Origin: Whitmania pigra
Lineage: Eukaryota > Annelida > Clitellata > Hirudinida > Haemopidae
Assembly: GCA_021613335.1 (NCBI GenBank)
Contig: JAJTWR010000481.1
Coordinates: 2,997,501 to 3,061,500, forward strand
Length of the DNA stretch: 64,000 nucleotides
Direction of reading: 5' to 3'
This document shows, piece after piece, positions 26,951 to 46,242 of the stretch. The stretch's first letter is position 1. Every line of letters begins with the position of its first letter. The notes under the pieces were generated by a model, which made no database searches, was not told the DNA's origin, and saw only the letters and a program-made list of their open reading frames with translations. Both the position numbers and the translations under genes were made by a program.

Positions 26951-27818
26951 CTTTGATTCAGCTAGAAGAGAATATCACCGATCGGTTATATACAGAATGC
27001 AGTATAGATATTGTTATATAATTTCATAATATTTAAATAATTTTCTTAACTGGAACCAGATCTAATATTAAAATTCAAATCATTAAAACAACATATTGCG
27101 TACTTAGTGTCTACTTCGATGTCGTTAAAGCCAAACCCCAGAAACAAGTTTTAAAAAATGAAGGTGCTATGAAATTAGCCTAACAGCACCAAATGATCCA
27201 ACGATGTAGCGTCGGACCGATCGCATCAAAGCATACGATAAATTGAAGTGAAGAGTTTTTAATAACAAAGAAAGATGTATGCTAACATACGTTAATTATG
27301 ACTTTACGATATATGGGCAATAGATATTGTTTGATTTTAAAATAACTATTTTAAGTGAGAGAAAATTTATCATTTTTTATTTAGTAATGGAAATCTAATT
27401 TTAAATATAACATAACATTATAATAATTTGGTGTGGTTTATAGTGATTTAAGAAAATTAATGTCTATAAAAGGTGTATGTTGTGAAAAGTTATTTTAAGC
27501 ATTCTATGAAAATCATGTAAAGCAAATTATGTAATTATCAATTAGTAAACTAAAATAACCAAAATGTCCAGAAGATTATGTTTAAAATAGTACTACTTAA
27601 TTATTATCGAAACATTTTTTAGGTTTGAATGAATAATATTATTGCTTTTACAAATTTAATTTTAATATTTTACATTTAATATGTTTAAAATAAATTTATA
27701 TTAATTAAGATAAATTCGTAAACAAAGTATTCCTTGTCGTCGCCATATTTACATTTGGTTGTTAAGCTTCCGGCGGTTTGTTGCAACTTTCTGATATTCT
27801 GTGTTTTGAATTCAAACA
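26951..27818. promoter_or_regulatory. Shared upstream region of RBBP6 (-) and HNRNPK (+)
   Basis: About 870 bp separate the two divergent start codons, so a bidirectional promoter is likely. A GTCGCCATATTT motif at about 27,738-27,750, which reads AAATATGGCGAC on the minus strand, resembles the YY1-type ATGGCG element often found near start sites of housekeeping genes. No TATA box was seen close to either ATG. Confidence 0.4.
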
Positions 27819-30347
27819 ATGTCAGGGGATGATAGAAGCATGAGTAAGATATTTTTAAGTGCTACGTGGAGTATTCCGGCACAATTAAATCTAAATTTTG
27901 AGTAAATCACCAGATCTCAAGATGCGATTAGTTGAACAATGGCTACTTATAATTTATGACGAATGTTACGCTTGCGATATTTTTGTAAACATTTTAAAAT
28001 GGCATTTGATATTTCATCTTCGCTTTATTTGTCAAATAAGGAGATAAAATGTCACGATCAAGAAGTCGTAGTAATGAGGATAGGAGACCAAGCAAACGTA
28101 GGGTAGACAGTGATCCAAGAGACCGCCATGAGATGAGACTCATTATTAGAGCCAGGGTATGATTATTTTTGTAATGAATCATGGCAGTTTCGCTATTTAA
28201 CACGAAAATGTTCTGATTAGGATGCTGGTGCAGTGATTGGTCGTGGGGGGGAAAATGTCAAAAGATTAAGACAAGAGGTCAGTTCATTTTATTTTTTATA
28301 GTTAGACACAAAAATAAGCAACAGAATTTTCAAATAATGGGTAAATTGATGAGTTGCTAATGTTTGACACAAGATGACATTGAAACTCCTAATTAACTAG
28401 GTATTAAACTAAAACTAGTTTTTTTATCTGGGAGATAATTAAAGTCTATGAAACAAAAAACTTAAACATTTTATTATTTAATATTTACTTTATATATGAT
28501 TTTGTCTCCTCCGACACGCATTTGTTCCTGGTTCCTCTGGCCTTCTTCGATTAATCAAACTGATGACTCACATTCCAAATGGCTTCATCCAACGCCTCGA
28601 TAACTGATTGCTTCAAAAGTATAAAGCAAGCATCACAGTGACTGACAGCCGAACGCCAGAACGGTACGACCCATATCAACGAATGTCCAGACTCTGTTTT
28701 CAGTTTTTGGTCTTTTTCATTGACTCTGATCGATATTTGTGGTTGACATTGTCTTGTCCCAAGTTTGATTATTCGATTGAATTGTGTTCATTTCAGTTTC
28801 CAATTCTGTTGATCTTCTAGATAAAACTTGCCTTTAAGCATTACTTTAAAGCTCATCTCATTTGTCCATCAGGTTGACATGGTCCTACTCCAATTGAGTC
28901 CATGAAAATGCCCATGTTCCAAAATTTGATAATTCGTTACAGTTGCTCTTCTTCGTTTACGACAGGTTGATTGTGATCCATGCAGACGAGTCCGGTCTGG
29001 AAGGTGTCGTTAAGGATGTTGCAAGGTCGCTCTTTGATGTAGGTTGACAATCAGATTAAAGCACATCACGGTCTCTTAATGCACTGAATGTATATTAAGC
29101 TTGCAATCATGGTTTATTTTGGAGCAAAATGTTTGCATGGTTAAAAATATCTCAAGCCCTTGAGAGGTTCTATAGGTTTTTTTTTCTTGTAATGGAGTTG
29201 CAGAATTCAAGAGATCGCAATTCGAGGTCCAGAGAGGAATCTGAACTGAAGATGCTCATACATCAAAGCCAGGCCGGTTGCGTCATCGGAAAAGCTGGCT
29301 GCAAGCTCAAAGATCTGAGAAGAGAAATGCAAGTGGACATAAAAGTGTACCCGGAATGTTGTCCACGATCGAGCGAGAGGCTGGTCATGGTAACTGGAAA
29401 GCCAGATCTTGTTGCAAAGTGTCTGGTGCATGTTCTTCTCATGTTAAAAACTGTGAGTTAAAACATGGCATTGCTGGAATCAAACAAGTCATTGATATCT
29501 AATTTCTCGATATTACAGTGGCCACCTAGGGGCGTTGTTGATTATTATGACCCAGCTAATTACGAAGACTACCTAATACCAGAATATGGAGGATATTACG
29601 ACGATGAGGATGATGGTAGAAGAGGAAGAAAATCAGGAGGTGGATCTGGTAGAAGAGATTCGTAAGTTGAAATGAACGTTTTATCTGGTTTATCGAAGTG
29701 ATGATAACCAATATTTCTCGTTCAGGTCTAGAAGTAAATATGATGACAGGGATAGAGGTTATGGAAGTAGAGACAGAGAAAGGGATTATTCGAGTGGGTT
29801 AGTACATCTTGAATTGGCTTACTTGAGATTTATTTAAGACATGATGAAGAGGGTAACATTAAGATTGTGATTTTAGCTTAAGCAGTATTTCCATGATGTT
29901 GAATAATGTAAGGACGACACAACAAGTCAGCATTCCAGCAGATGTGAGTATAAAATAAGTTCCTTTGACTGCATCATTTTAAGGCATTGCTTGGAACTTT
30001 ATGCTGGTCCAGACAATTCATCAATCAAGTTTTGAGAACTTTAGAGTTAATGGATTTCTTGTGTTTTCAGCTTGCTGGGGTCATAATTGGCAAATCTGGT
30101 TCTAACATTAGGAAAATAAGGAATGAAACCGGGGCCGACGTGGATCTTGATGATGCCGGTGGTGGAAAAAATGACCGAATCATAACCATCAATGGCACTC
30201 CTGAGCAGATAGCTAATGCCCAGTATCTCTTGCAAATGAGGTTGGTCTAAAGTGTTTATAATTTCGTAAAATAATAGTTATCGCAATTAACAAAAAACAA
30301 CTTTGCATTGTAGCGTGAAACAACACCTGGCCAAGAATGCTCGCTGA
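27819..30347 (+). CDS. HNRNPK: hnRNP K-type triple KH-domain RNA-binding protein
   Basis: Eleven exons: 27819-27843, 28041-28156, 28221-28277, 28620-28663, 28966-29038, 29204-29452, 29519-29661, 29726-29797, 29877-29943, 30071-30240, 30314-30347. All phases close, giving 349 residues. A Ser/Arg-rich start leads to KH1, split over three introns (AGAVIGRGG, GxxG loop near 54-57). KH2 contains [16 protein letters not shown] and [13 protein letters not shown], matching hnRNP K closely. A Tyr/Asp-rich linker ([13 protein letters not shown]) and a short Arg/Gly/Asp segment follow. KH3 has [10 protein letters not shown] and [20 protein letters not shown], and the end [10 protein letters not shown] parallels the vertebrate VKQ tail. 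hnRNP K binds C-rich RNA and single-stranded DNA and acts in splicing, transcription and translation. The linker is much shorter than in vertebrates (463 residues), so the nuclear shuttling and proline-rich docking regions are reduced. It is divergent from RBBP6. Confidence 0.94.
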
Positions 30348-30929
30348 TGATGCAAGAGAGTTTTCTAATGTCTGATTTGTTTATATCTTCCAGTGTTGTA
30401 ACATTTTTGTTCAAAATTAATATAGACATTCGAGGGCTTTGATTTTTAGTAACTGGAACTGCTAGTGTAGCTTTAGCTAATGTTCGTTGGGTTTGCAATT
30501 TGGAATTGTAACATTGTCGTTTTATAGTCTCCAAAGAAAAACAATTATTATTTAACTGACAAAATAGCCTTCTTTGGAATAGTTATTTATTTAAGGTACT
30601 GTTTAGCTAAATGATAAGAAAGTTACTTATGTTGGGTTATTTTATTCTATGGACAAGGATCGTGCTCACTACGTGGTGGTAGTTAGACTATGTTCATTGA
30701 AATACATGATTGGGTTTGTTCTCTTTGGGTGGCTGTCAAGTTTTCTGAGGATGATGAAATTGCTAAATCCAACCGAGTGTGGGCTGTTATTCTATTCTTA
30801 GAGCTTTTTATTTCATTCCACTTGTGGGCTTGTTCCATTTTGGCCAATGCATTAAGCTCGTGTTCATTTCTCCTGCTTGTCTTCTGTCAGCAGACTCTTA
30901 TATTGTGGCAAAATCCTAGCAGACGCTCA
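30348..30929. other. HNRNPK 3' flank
   Basis: Probable 3' UTR and spacer. No second gene was recognised before the retroelement remnant. Confidence 0.45.
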
Positions 30930-31380
30930 AATTTATTCTGTGGCGGGACAGAGTCACTGCATCACGTGCTCGGCAGTATGCTCTTGCCAACGATGGGTAC
31001 ACATGGCGTCATAAGAAGGTCCTTCGACAAGTGTATGAAGCCGCAAAAGCAGTAGTCTCCAATAAACGGTCGCAAAGCAGCGGAAGATTTATTTCTTTTG
31101 CGAGGGCCTCGCACAACTCTAGAAAAAGAGATGTCAAACTCCCAGTCGAGACATTCTTGCAGAGGTAAGCGACTGGATATTTGCAGCCAACCTAGAAGGG
31201 ATGAGGTGCTTATGGAAACTGGCAAGAGGTCCGATTTGGTGCTCGTATCGCCGTCGACGGATGCCATCATTCTGGTGGAGCTGACTGTTCCATTGGAGGA
31301 CAGGCTACGATACAGCAATGCGCTCAAAGCGAATAAGAATCTGTCGAGAGAGAACAAAGACCATGACAAGGATGTCACTT
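30930..31380 (+). pseudogene. Remnant of a retroelement polyprotein C-terminus
   Basis: Two frames can be linked by a frameshift near 30,980. The first carries CGGTESLHHVLGS, and the second TASRARQYALANDGYTWRHK followed by KVLRQVYEAAK. Further on, another frame has VELTVPLEDRL. The order of a CxxC-like HVL segment, an ALANDGYTWRHKKVL block and a VELTVP(W)E block is typical of the C-terminal region of LINE-like reverse-transcriptase proteins common in animal genomes. Stops and frameshifts make it inactive, and no RT core or endonuclease was found nearby. It is on the same strand as HNRNPK, downstream of its stop, and may be transcribed as 3' UTR. Confidence 0.6.
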
Positions 31381-31965
31381 AATATAAGTTTATTGACAAT
31401 AACAATATAATTGATAATAACTAAATAAAATAAATTAAGATAAATTTGATTTTGTTTTGTTCTTAAAACATTTCCTGTCCAATGATACTCTAAAATGTTT
31501 AATCGGTTTATTCTTACGTAACTTAATTCATGATTGCTTGATTGTTTAATCGGTTTGTTAATATGCAGCATAAATTACTTGACTGTTTTAACTTTCAATT
31601 ACATTACAGGTTACTCAACGGCGGGAATATATTTCTTTCGGATGTCCCTTTAGCTGCTTTATTATTCTGAATTATTTATTTTAAGACAGCGACGTTCAAT
31701 AAAAACTGTCATTGTCAACAACGTATTTCGTAATTTCTTATTTCAATTAAATTAATTAATAACCTTGCATGTATTAAATTTAAAATCAATTAGTTAAATA
31801 CTTAATTTAATACTGATATCATTTGATATCGTATTTTTTACAAATCAAGTTATCATCTTTTTAGTCAAAATAGGTGCAGAAATCATCATTTTTAATGTGA
31901 AAACTGTATTTTTATTATGCTTATAAACAGTTAATAATAATTTTATAAACTATCTCGAGACATTT
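31381..31965. other. Spacer containing the 3' end of the PABPN1-like gene
   Basis: AT-rich. On the minus strand an AATAAA-type signal lies about 50 bp past the stop at 31,966. No other gene was seen. Confidence 0.4.
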
Positions 31966-32628
31966 TTAAACTGGTCTCCTCACATTTAATCTCCTTGGCC
32001 TCTCTGGCTTGAATCTGACCAATTGCACTCCAATGTTTCGAGGAGCAGCTTGGTTTATAAAACCACGGGGCCTGAATCCGCCCCCTCTCGGTCTTAAGGT
32101 GACCTCACGTGGTATGTAACCCGGAACGAATCGATGTCTTGGTGGTCTATAAAGCTTCTGCCTGATTGGAGGTCGATTGGTACTGGATATGCCAGGCAGG
32201 TTTGATCTTTTCGCCAACACCTGGATAATTCTTCCACAGAACAACGAGCCATTGAGGGCCAAAGCGGGCTCTACGGAAGATTGTTCACTGAATTCAATGT
32301 ACGCAAATCCCTTCGGATGACCTGTGAACTTGTTGCACTGAATGGTCACTCTTTCTATTTTGCCACAACCGCTGAAATGATTCTCCAGTTGTTGAGCTGT
32401 GGAAGTGTACTCAACGTTTCCTATCCAAATTGACCTGAAGTCTGAGTTTTGATCATCCGTGACAGTGTTGTTGTCTAAAAGGTCCATTGGTGCGGGTTCA
32501 TCCCTGATCACTTCGTCGATTTCTGCTAAAAGTTCCCTGGTTTTGTCTTCCTCATCCATAAAATCAATCTCGACATTTTCGTCTTCAGCTAGGAGATCAT
32601 CGAGTTCATTTGTTTTCCTCAGACTCAT
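31966..32628 (-). CDS. PABPN1: PABPN1-like nuclear poly(A)-binding protein, intronless
   Basis: A single uninterrupted frame encodes 220 residues. The N-terminus is acidic (EIDFMDEEDKTRELLAEIDEV), corresponding to the acidic/coiled-coil part that stimulates poly(A) polymerase in PABPN1. A single RRM follows, with RNP2 SIWIGNV (about 66-72) and RNP1 KGFAYIEF (106-113). It also contains HFSGCGKIERVTI and the PKGFAYIEF context characteristic of PABPN1 rather than other RRM proteins. The C-terminus is Arg/Pro/Gly-rich (RPRGGGFRPRG), like the arginine-methylated tail of the family. PABPN1 coats nascent poly(A) in the nucleus and sets tail length. The family's conserved introns are absent, so this may be a retrocopy. 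The intact frame, initiator Met and motifs suggest function; an embryonic PABPN1L-type paralogue is the alternative. Confidence 0.85.
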   Translation of the reverse strand: MSLRKTNELDDLLAEDENVEIDFMDEEDKTRELLAEIDEVIRDEPAPMDLLDNNTVTDDQNSDFRSIWIGNVEYTSTAQQLENHFSGCGKIERVTIQCNKFTGHPKGFAYIEFSEQSSVEPALALNGSLFCGRIIQVLAKRSNLPGISSTNRPPIRQKLYRPPRHRFVPGYIPREVTLRPRGGGFRPRGFINQAAPRNIGVQLVRFKPERPRRLNVRRPV

Positions 32629-33250
32629 GTTGTTGGGGCTTGTTGTGTTGCTTATTTGCTCAAGTTTGGCTTTTTTATGGAGCAGTTACTTTTACGAAAT
32701 GTGAGAAGCAGACGTTCATTTTGAAAATTAAAAAGATTTAAATATTAACGTAATAAATTTTTATTTATTCAGTTTTAAAAAATTAGTTGAGTCGCATTTA
32801 ATTATGCTTGTTTTATTCAATTTATATTTAGCTTTATATTTTTCATTACAGTGAATTCATTTTATTTTCAACGGTAATTTCAATTAGATTGTATTAATTT
32901 GAGAATTAATGCCAAATATAAAACTTGTTATTAAGTAAATTTAATTAGCTTCATAAATTGTCCTCAAAGTTAAATAAAGATAAAATTAGTTTCTGATCAG
33001 AATAAATAAATGAATAACCAAATCTCTCCCTTTTGACCTAAATTCTTGAAAAACGTTGGATATAAACATTTTTAAATTTTGTTGCCAAGGCTTCTTTTTT
33101 TGACCCTTTTCGTTGTTGCCTTATTTTGAACAGCTAATCTCATCACGACTTTAAAATATAGTTTAAATATGTGTTAATCAATTAATTAAGCAAAGAATAC
33201 ATTTTGAAAAATATCACAAATTTAGACCATAGACGTCAGAGATTAGTAAA
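32629..33250. other. Intergenic, between divergent PABPN1-like and ADGF genes
   Basis: AT-rich spacer with no recognised gene. It holds the presumed promoters of the PABPN1-like gene (-) and ADGF copy 1 (+). Confidence 0.45.
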
Positions 33251-33253
33251 AAG

Positions 33254-33260
33254 TATATAA
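33254..33260 (+). promoter_or_regulatory. Candidate TATA box of ADGF copy 1
   Basis: TATATAA in the context AAGTATATAAACGC lies about 220 bp before the ATG at 33,477. A TTCAACCAGAGT stretch 20-30 bp downstream could serve as an initiator. Position and sequence fit a TATA promoter; no transcript start is known. Confidence 0.4.
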
Positions 33261-33476
33261 ACGCTCGCCATTCAACCAGAGTCTGGCAAAGACTCGTCTG
33301 AAAAGTGCTTTTTCTTTTACGATTATCTTTTGAGATTTAACATTTAGAAAACAATTTTAATTTTTGAGTGCCATTTAGAAAACAAGTAATAATACATATT
33401 AAATGTAAAATGTAATGTTTATAATAAAGTGTGATACAATTTAAATTTTATAATTTATTATTAAAGGCAATTAACA

Positions 33477-42107
<8,631 letters not shown>

Positions 42108-43236
42108 AGTCAACAGCCATTAATTTTGATTGCTTTGGAACTTGTTGAAATATATTACGTAACATACATAATTTTAAAATGAGGCTACGAATCTCTGTAA
42201 TTGATAACTCATCGATGACTGGCTTTTTAGAAAATAAAACAGGATCCAGTCCAAACATGTCTTGCTTTTCGATTCCTACACGAAATCAAAAGCCAATAAC
42301 ATCTCCCCAATCAGTCAATTCATAAAAATGCAAGCTCTACGTGTTCCCTGTTGATTTTAAAACTACGAGAAAATGAAATAATAAAATTTAATTTTGAATA
42401 ATTCATCTTAAAAGTTTCGATAATTAAAAATGGCAAAGCTAGAATCTGAACACGAAAGAATCAGGAGACGTGAAGTTACAATATTCAAAGAAGACTACAC
42501 CTTGCATAGTAGGGACTGATTGAATAGTTGATTGGTTAAAAAAACAATCATAATCATAAACACCAATAACTAAACAGCTGCTGCAATCATCACCATCATC
42601 ATCATCATCGTCGTCTTCATCATCAAGAAGGCAAAATAGGTGCTAACAAAAAATATACAGAGAATATCAAAATATTCCAGATCTCCAGACAAAATGTAAA
42701 AATAATTTAAATTACAATGACCTTCACAGGCACGCACACCAAATGCACACAAAAACACATCCACATCAACAACCCACCATACCTGACCAACCCTGAAGTT
42801 TTTCAGTTTTAAAGCATGCTCTCACAAATTCAAAACAAACTAACTCAGCCACTACACTCAGCCACACAAAACCATCACAATCACCTAGAAGCCATCAACA
42901 ACTTCCATTTGGGAAACGGTTAAAAAGTCAGTCCCGTTAGCAGGAAATATACATAATTATAGCTAATTATAATTAATTTTAAAATGACTAACAAGGAGGA
43001 GCAGGCATCCAGCCACGAAAGCCGTTAAAATTCCTATGCAGCCACATCAATAACGTAAATTCTGAAATAGTCTTTGATGGGTCAGTTTTTCGGGAATTCA
43101 AATACAGCGTGATAAAAATTGAATCGAGCGATATCAAGCTAGTCTCCTAGTCTCAGAAAATTCTAAGACTCTCTGTCGATAAAAATCCACACGCTTAGCT
43201 GTCTTCGACCACGTATGGCAGTGCACATGTGACGGA
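42108..43236. other. Convergent 3' flanks of ADGF copy 1 and POU6F
   Basis: Contains the ADGF 3' UTR with AATAAA at 42,233-42,238, an ATC tract at about 42,588-42,622, and the presumed 3' UTR of the POU6F gene. No further gene was seen. Confidence 0.5.
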
Positions 43237-46200
43237 TCAAGAAATGTGGTGAGACTTAAGCTTTTTGATGGTGTTTTTCATCGTCTGCCTTTTGTTGCAA
43301 AACCACACTCGAATGACCTCTCGATCGAAGTTCAGCCTGTCCGCGAGTTCCGTCATCTCGGTGCCTGGAAATTTAATTAAAGGAAATAAACCTTAATGAA
43401 CTCGACTTTAGGAAATAGTTAATGAATCTTATAGTCTTTTGTAAAAGACTGTTCAATTATGTTCAGAGTTCACAAAATAATGTTGCATCTTTGAGAGCCA
43501 ATCATGTAATCTCGACGACCGCTATTTAGCGTGCAGGTTAGCCAAATGGGTTACGTGCTTGCATACGGCGGTAATGGTAATGTAAAAGTCGTAATGAGTC
43601 GTGTTCAAAACCCAGCCTGCACTGCTGCCAGCGCCCTTGGGAAGGAGCGCTATATAAATGGTCACAAGCGCCTCTGATGCTATGCATATGGCACTATATA
43701 AATGAAGTTACAATTACAATTACAAAGACATAACATAACAACAACATTTGTTCGTCAACTGCTCGAAACATGCCTGACGGATGAGAACTTTGTTCAAAAT
43801 GTTCGTTCAGAAGTTCGAGAGCAGTCGGGGTGAACGACGTTCGACGTTTCCGCTTCTTCGTCGACTCGAGTCCTATGAACTCTGGTATGTTCTGACTGCC
43901 ATTCTTCAGGCCTTCTTCTGCCATGGCCATCCACCTCTCCAGTACTGGTTTTATCTTCTGCGCACTCTTCGGCGTTATATCCAGCTTTTCAAACCTAAAG
44001 AGATTTTAGTATAATATAACGTATTCAAATGAATTCTTGGAATGCATAAACATAAGGTTTACTGGTGAAAATAAACATGTTTACCTGCAAATGGCAGATT
44101 GACTGTAAGAGGGTCCTTCTGTGATGCTGAGTGCCTGCCCCACTTGCGTCTGAGTCAGGCCGAGAGAGAGACGTCTCAGTTTGAACTGCTTGGCAAACTC
44201 CCTCATCTCGTCTAGGTTCACTCCGTCGACAATGGTTCCAGAGTCTCTAGTGCTGCTTATGGTATCTGGCCAAGACAATTATTGCTAAATAAGTTCAATT
44301 ATTTAAACTCTCTAAGTTTTGCTTCATCTAAATTTAAGTTCAACATATGCAAGAATGCTTGTCAAAAATAATAACCAAACCGAGTAACAATTAACCAACT
44401 CAATTTCAAACTGTTGCTAATCTCAACTCAAAAGTGCAAGATACTTAAACAGAGTTAATCATGTAGCCCTTACTCGGTAACAATTGATTGATGCTTGGCG
44501 TGACTCCAGGACCAGTAAGAGAAGCTGCAGAGGATGGAGAGTTAACAATAGAGGCAGTTATGATGGGAGTCGTCGACGTGGCAGGGTTCAGTAAGTTTTG
44601 CTGGACTGACTGAGCAGGCCCAGAGAGAAGAAGAGCCTGGGCTACCTGAGACATGATTTTTGATGAGTTTCCATCTTGGCCGCCCGCGGAGTTGATGCCC
44701 GCCATTTCGGCGGCGGTGATCGGCGTCGGGAGATTTCCGGCAACCTTGTTTTTGGAATTAGCTTGGACCTGAACGGAGGTGTTGGTTTTCGAAAGAGAGT
44801 TGTTGGACGAGAGCACGATGGCTTCGACTTTTTGGCTCGCTTGGATGGTCTTGTTGCTGGCGGCGTTGTTCGAGCCTGCCATTGCAGCAAGTGTCTGTTG
44901 CAAGAGCTGTTTAACAGTATATTGCCAATAAAGCACGTTCCAGCCGACCTCATCCAATTGAAATCATACCTGGGGATTCCCAATAGCAACTATCTGACCC
45001 TGGGCATTTGCAATGAGTTGTGTCAGGTTGGCATTATTTGGACTCAGGAGAGTGTTGGCATTGACCATTGTGGCATTTGTAGCATCAACTGCATTGCTAC
45101 CGTTTGAAATCTGCTGCTGCTGTTGTTGCTGGGCAAGCTGCCTCAAAGCTATGTTCTGGAAGTTTTGGTTTTGGATCTGTGGCACTAGAACAGTACAAAT
45201 TAGTGATTTAAAAATGAATGCAACATTATAAAGTTAAGACGTGCTCACTCAAAACTCCGAGCTGAGATCCGAGCATGAAAACCGGCTGAAGACTGCCATC
45301 TGAAGACGGTATTGTGAAAATCATTTCAAGAGAAACCTTACATGCAAATATAGTATTGAGTTATTGTAAATTTAATTTTTAATCATAAACAATTTCACAC
45401 TTCATTTAAAGTGCGAGAAATATGTCGGAAATATTTGCTGACTATTTGAAGGCTGAAGAGCCAGCGTCAGAGGCTGAGGCGCGAGACCGGCCATGTTTGC
45501 CGTCATGAGTTGGCCGTTCGAAGCTGTCAGAAGCATCTGGTTGTTGAGTCCCGTGTTGCCAAGAGATATGGGAATGGATACGAGCTGTTGGCTCAAGTTT
45601 CCGGCAGAGACGGGGATAAGTAGGTGAGGGACCGAAGAGGTTCCGGCGGCGTTCGGCAGTCCGAGAGTCGCCTGATTGGCCAGAAGTAATTGCTGCGCCA
45701 TCTGATTGGTTTGCTGCTGCTGCGTCAACAAAGTCGGAGCCAAGTTCTGAATGTTGGCCGTCAAAAGACCTAGAAAGTATTGCTGTGTACAGATGCTAGC
45801 AGAAATCAATGGCTTTGTTTGTCACGGTTAAATAATAAATCATTATTGTTAGTACTTGTTTGATTCGAAGAATCTTTGGTCCCGTCACTGCTTTGCTGCA
45901 GGGCGGAGAATAGGTTGTCCGTTAAAGCGACTGCAATGTTGGGCTGATTGGAAACAGCTTGATTGAAAGATGACGTAGAGAAGGAGAGTACGGGTGGAAT
46001 TGGAGATTGGTTGTTGGTTCCAGAGAGCATGACATCCTGCAAGCAAAATCACTGGTTAGTCAACACGGATGGAAGTGTACAAATGTTGGTTAATGCTTAA
46101 CTGTTAATAGCACCGGCCATGCAAAATCTGAACCAACTTGCTTGATGATGTTGGCAGCCGACAAAAGTTTATCAGGCTTCACGTCCCCTCCTGCCAAGAC

Positions 46201-46242
46201 TTCGTTGATGCAACCCCCAGCATCACCACTGTCCCCATCCAT
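43237..46242 (-). CDS. POU6F1: POU class 6 homeodomain transcription factor
   Basis: Nine exons (high to low): 46242-46102, 46036-45856, 45769-45443, 45299-45249, 45184-44970, 44906-44474, 44265-44085, 43994-43774, 43364-43237; phases close to 625 residues. The N-terminal two thirds are Gln/Asn/Ser/Thr-rich and include LIANAQGQIVAIGNPQ, like the AQGQV segments of POU6F. The POU-specific domain (about 464-535) contains INLDE-type GVNLDEMREFAKQFK, RRLSLGLTQTQVGQAL and SQSAICRFEKLDITP. The homeodomain (about 560-622) has KKRKRRTSFTP and VIRVWFCNKRQTMKNT. GLTQTQVGQAL and the spacing identify class 6 (vertebrate POU6F1/2, fly pdm3), a nuclear factor of the nervous system. The last intron uses a GC donor (TCAG|GCATGT). 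The exon at 45,249-45,299 and the 45,443 donor are the least certain joints. The last intron contains a SINE. Confidence 0.92.
43531..43725 (+). mobile_element. tRNA-derived SINE in the last POU6F intron
   Basis: The head (43,531-43,622) has an A-box-like TTAGCCAAATGGGTTA and a B-box-like GTTCAAAACCC. Its ends GTGCAGG and CCTGCAC pair over 7 bp like an acceptor stem. The tail carries GCGCTATATAAATG, a LINE-type 3' end seen in many animal SINEs, a second partial CACTATATAAATG, and a terminal AATTAC simple repeat. It is antisense to the host gene. It is not a functional tRNA: the head is 92 bp and the T and anticodon stems are degenerate. Confidence 0.72.

Noticed and set aside
43531..43622. 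Functional tRNA gene
   Set aside because: Only the acceptor pairing and box motifs survive; the body is too long and the inner stems do not pair, and a SINE tail follows.
45249..45345. Alternative acceptor CATGTAAG giving a longer POU6F exon beginning GTTTCTC
   Set aside because: No upstream donor keeps the reading phase; the acceptor CTTCAG at 45,300 does.
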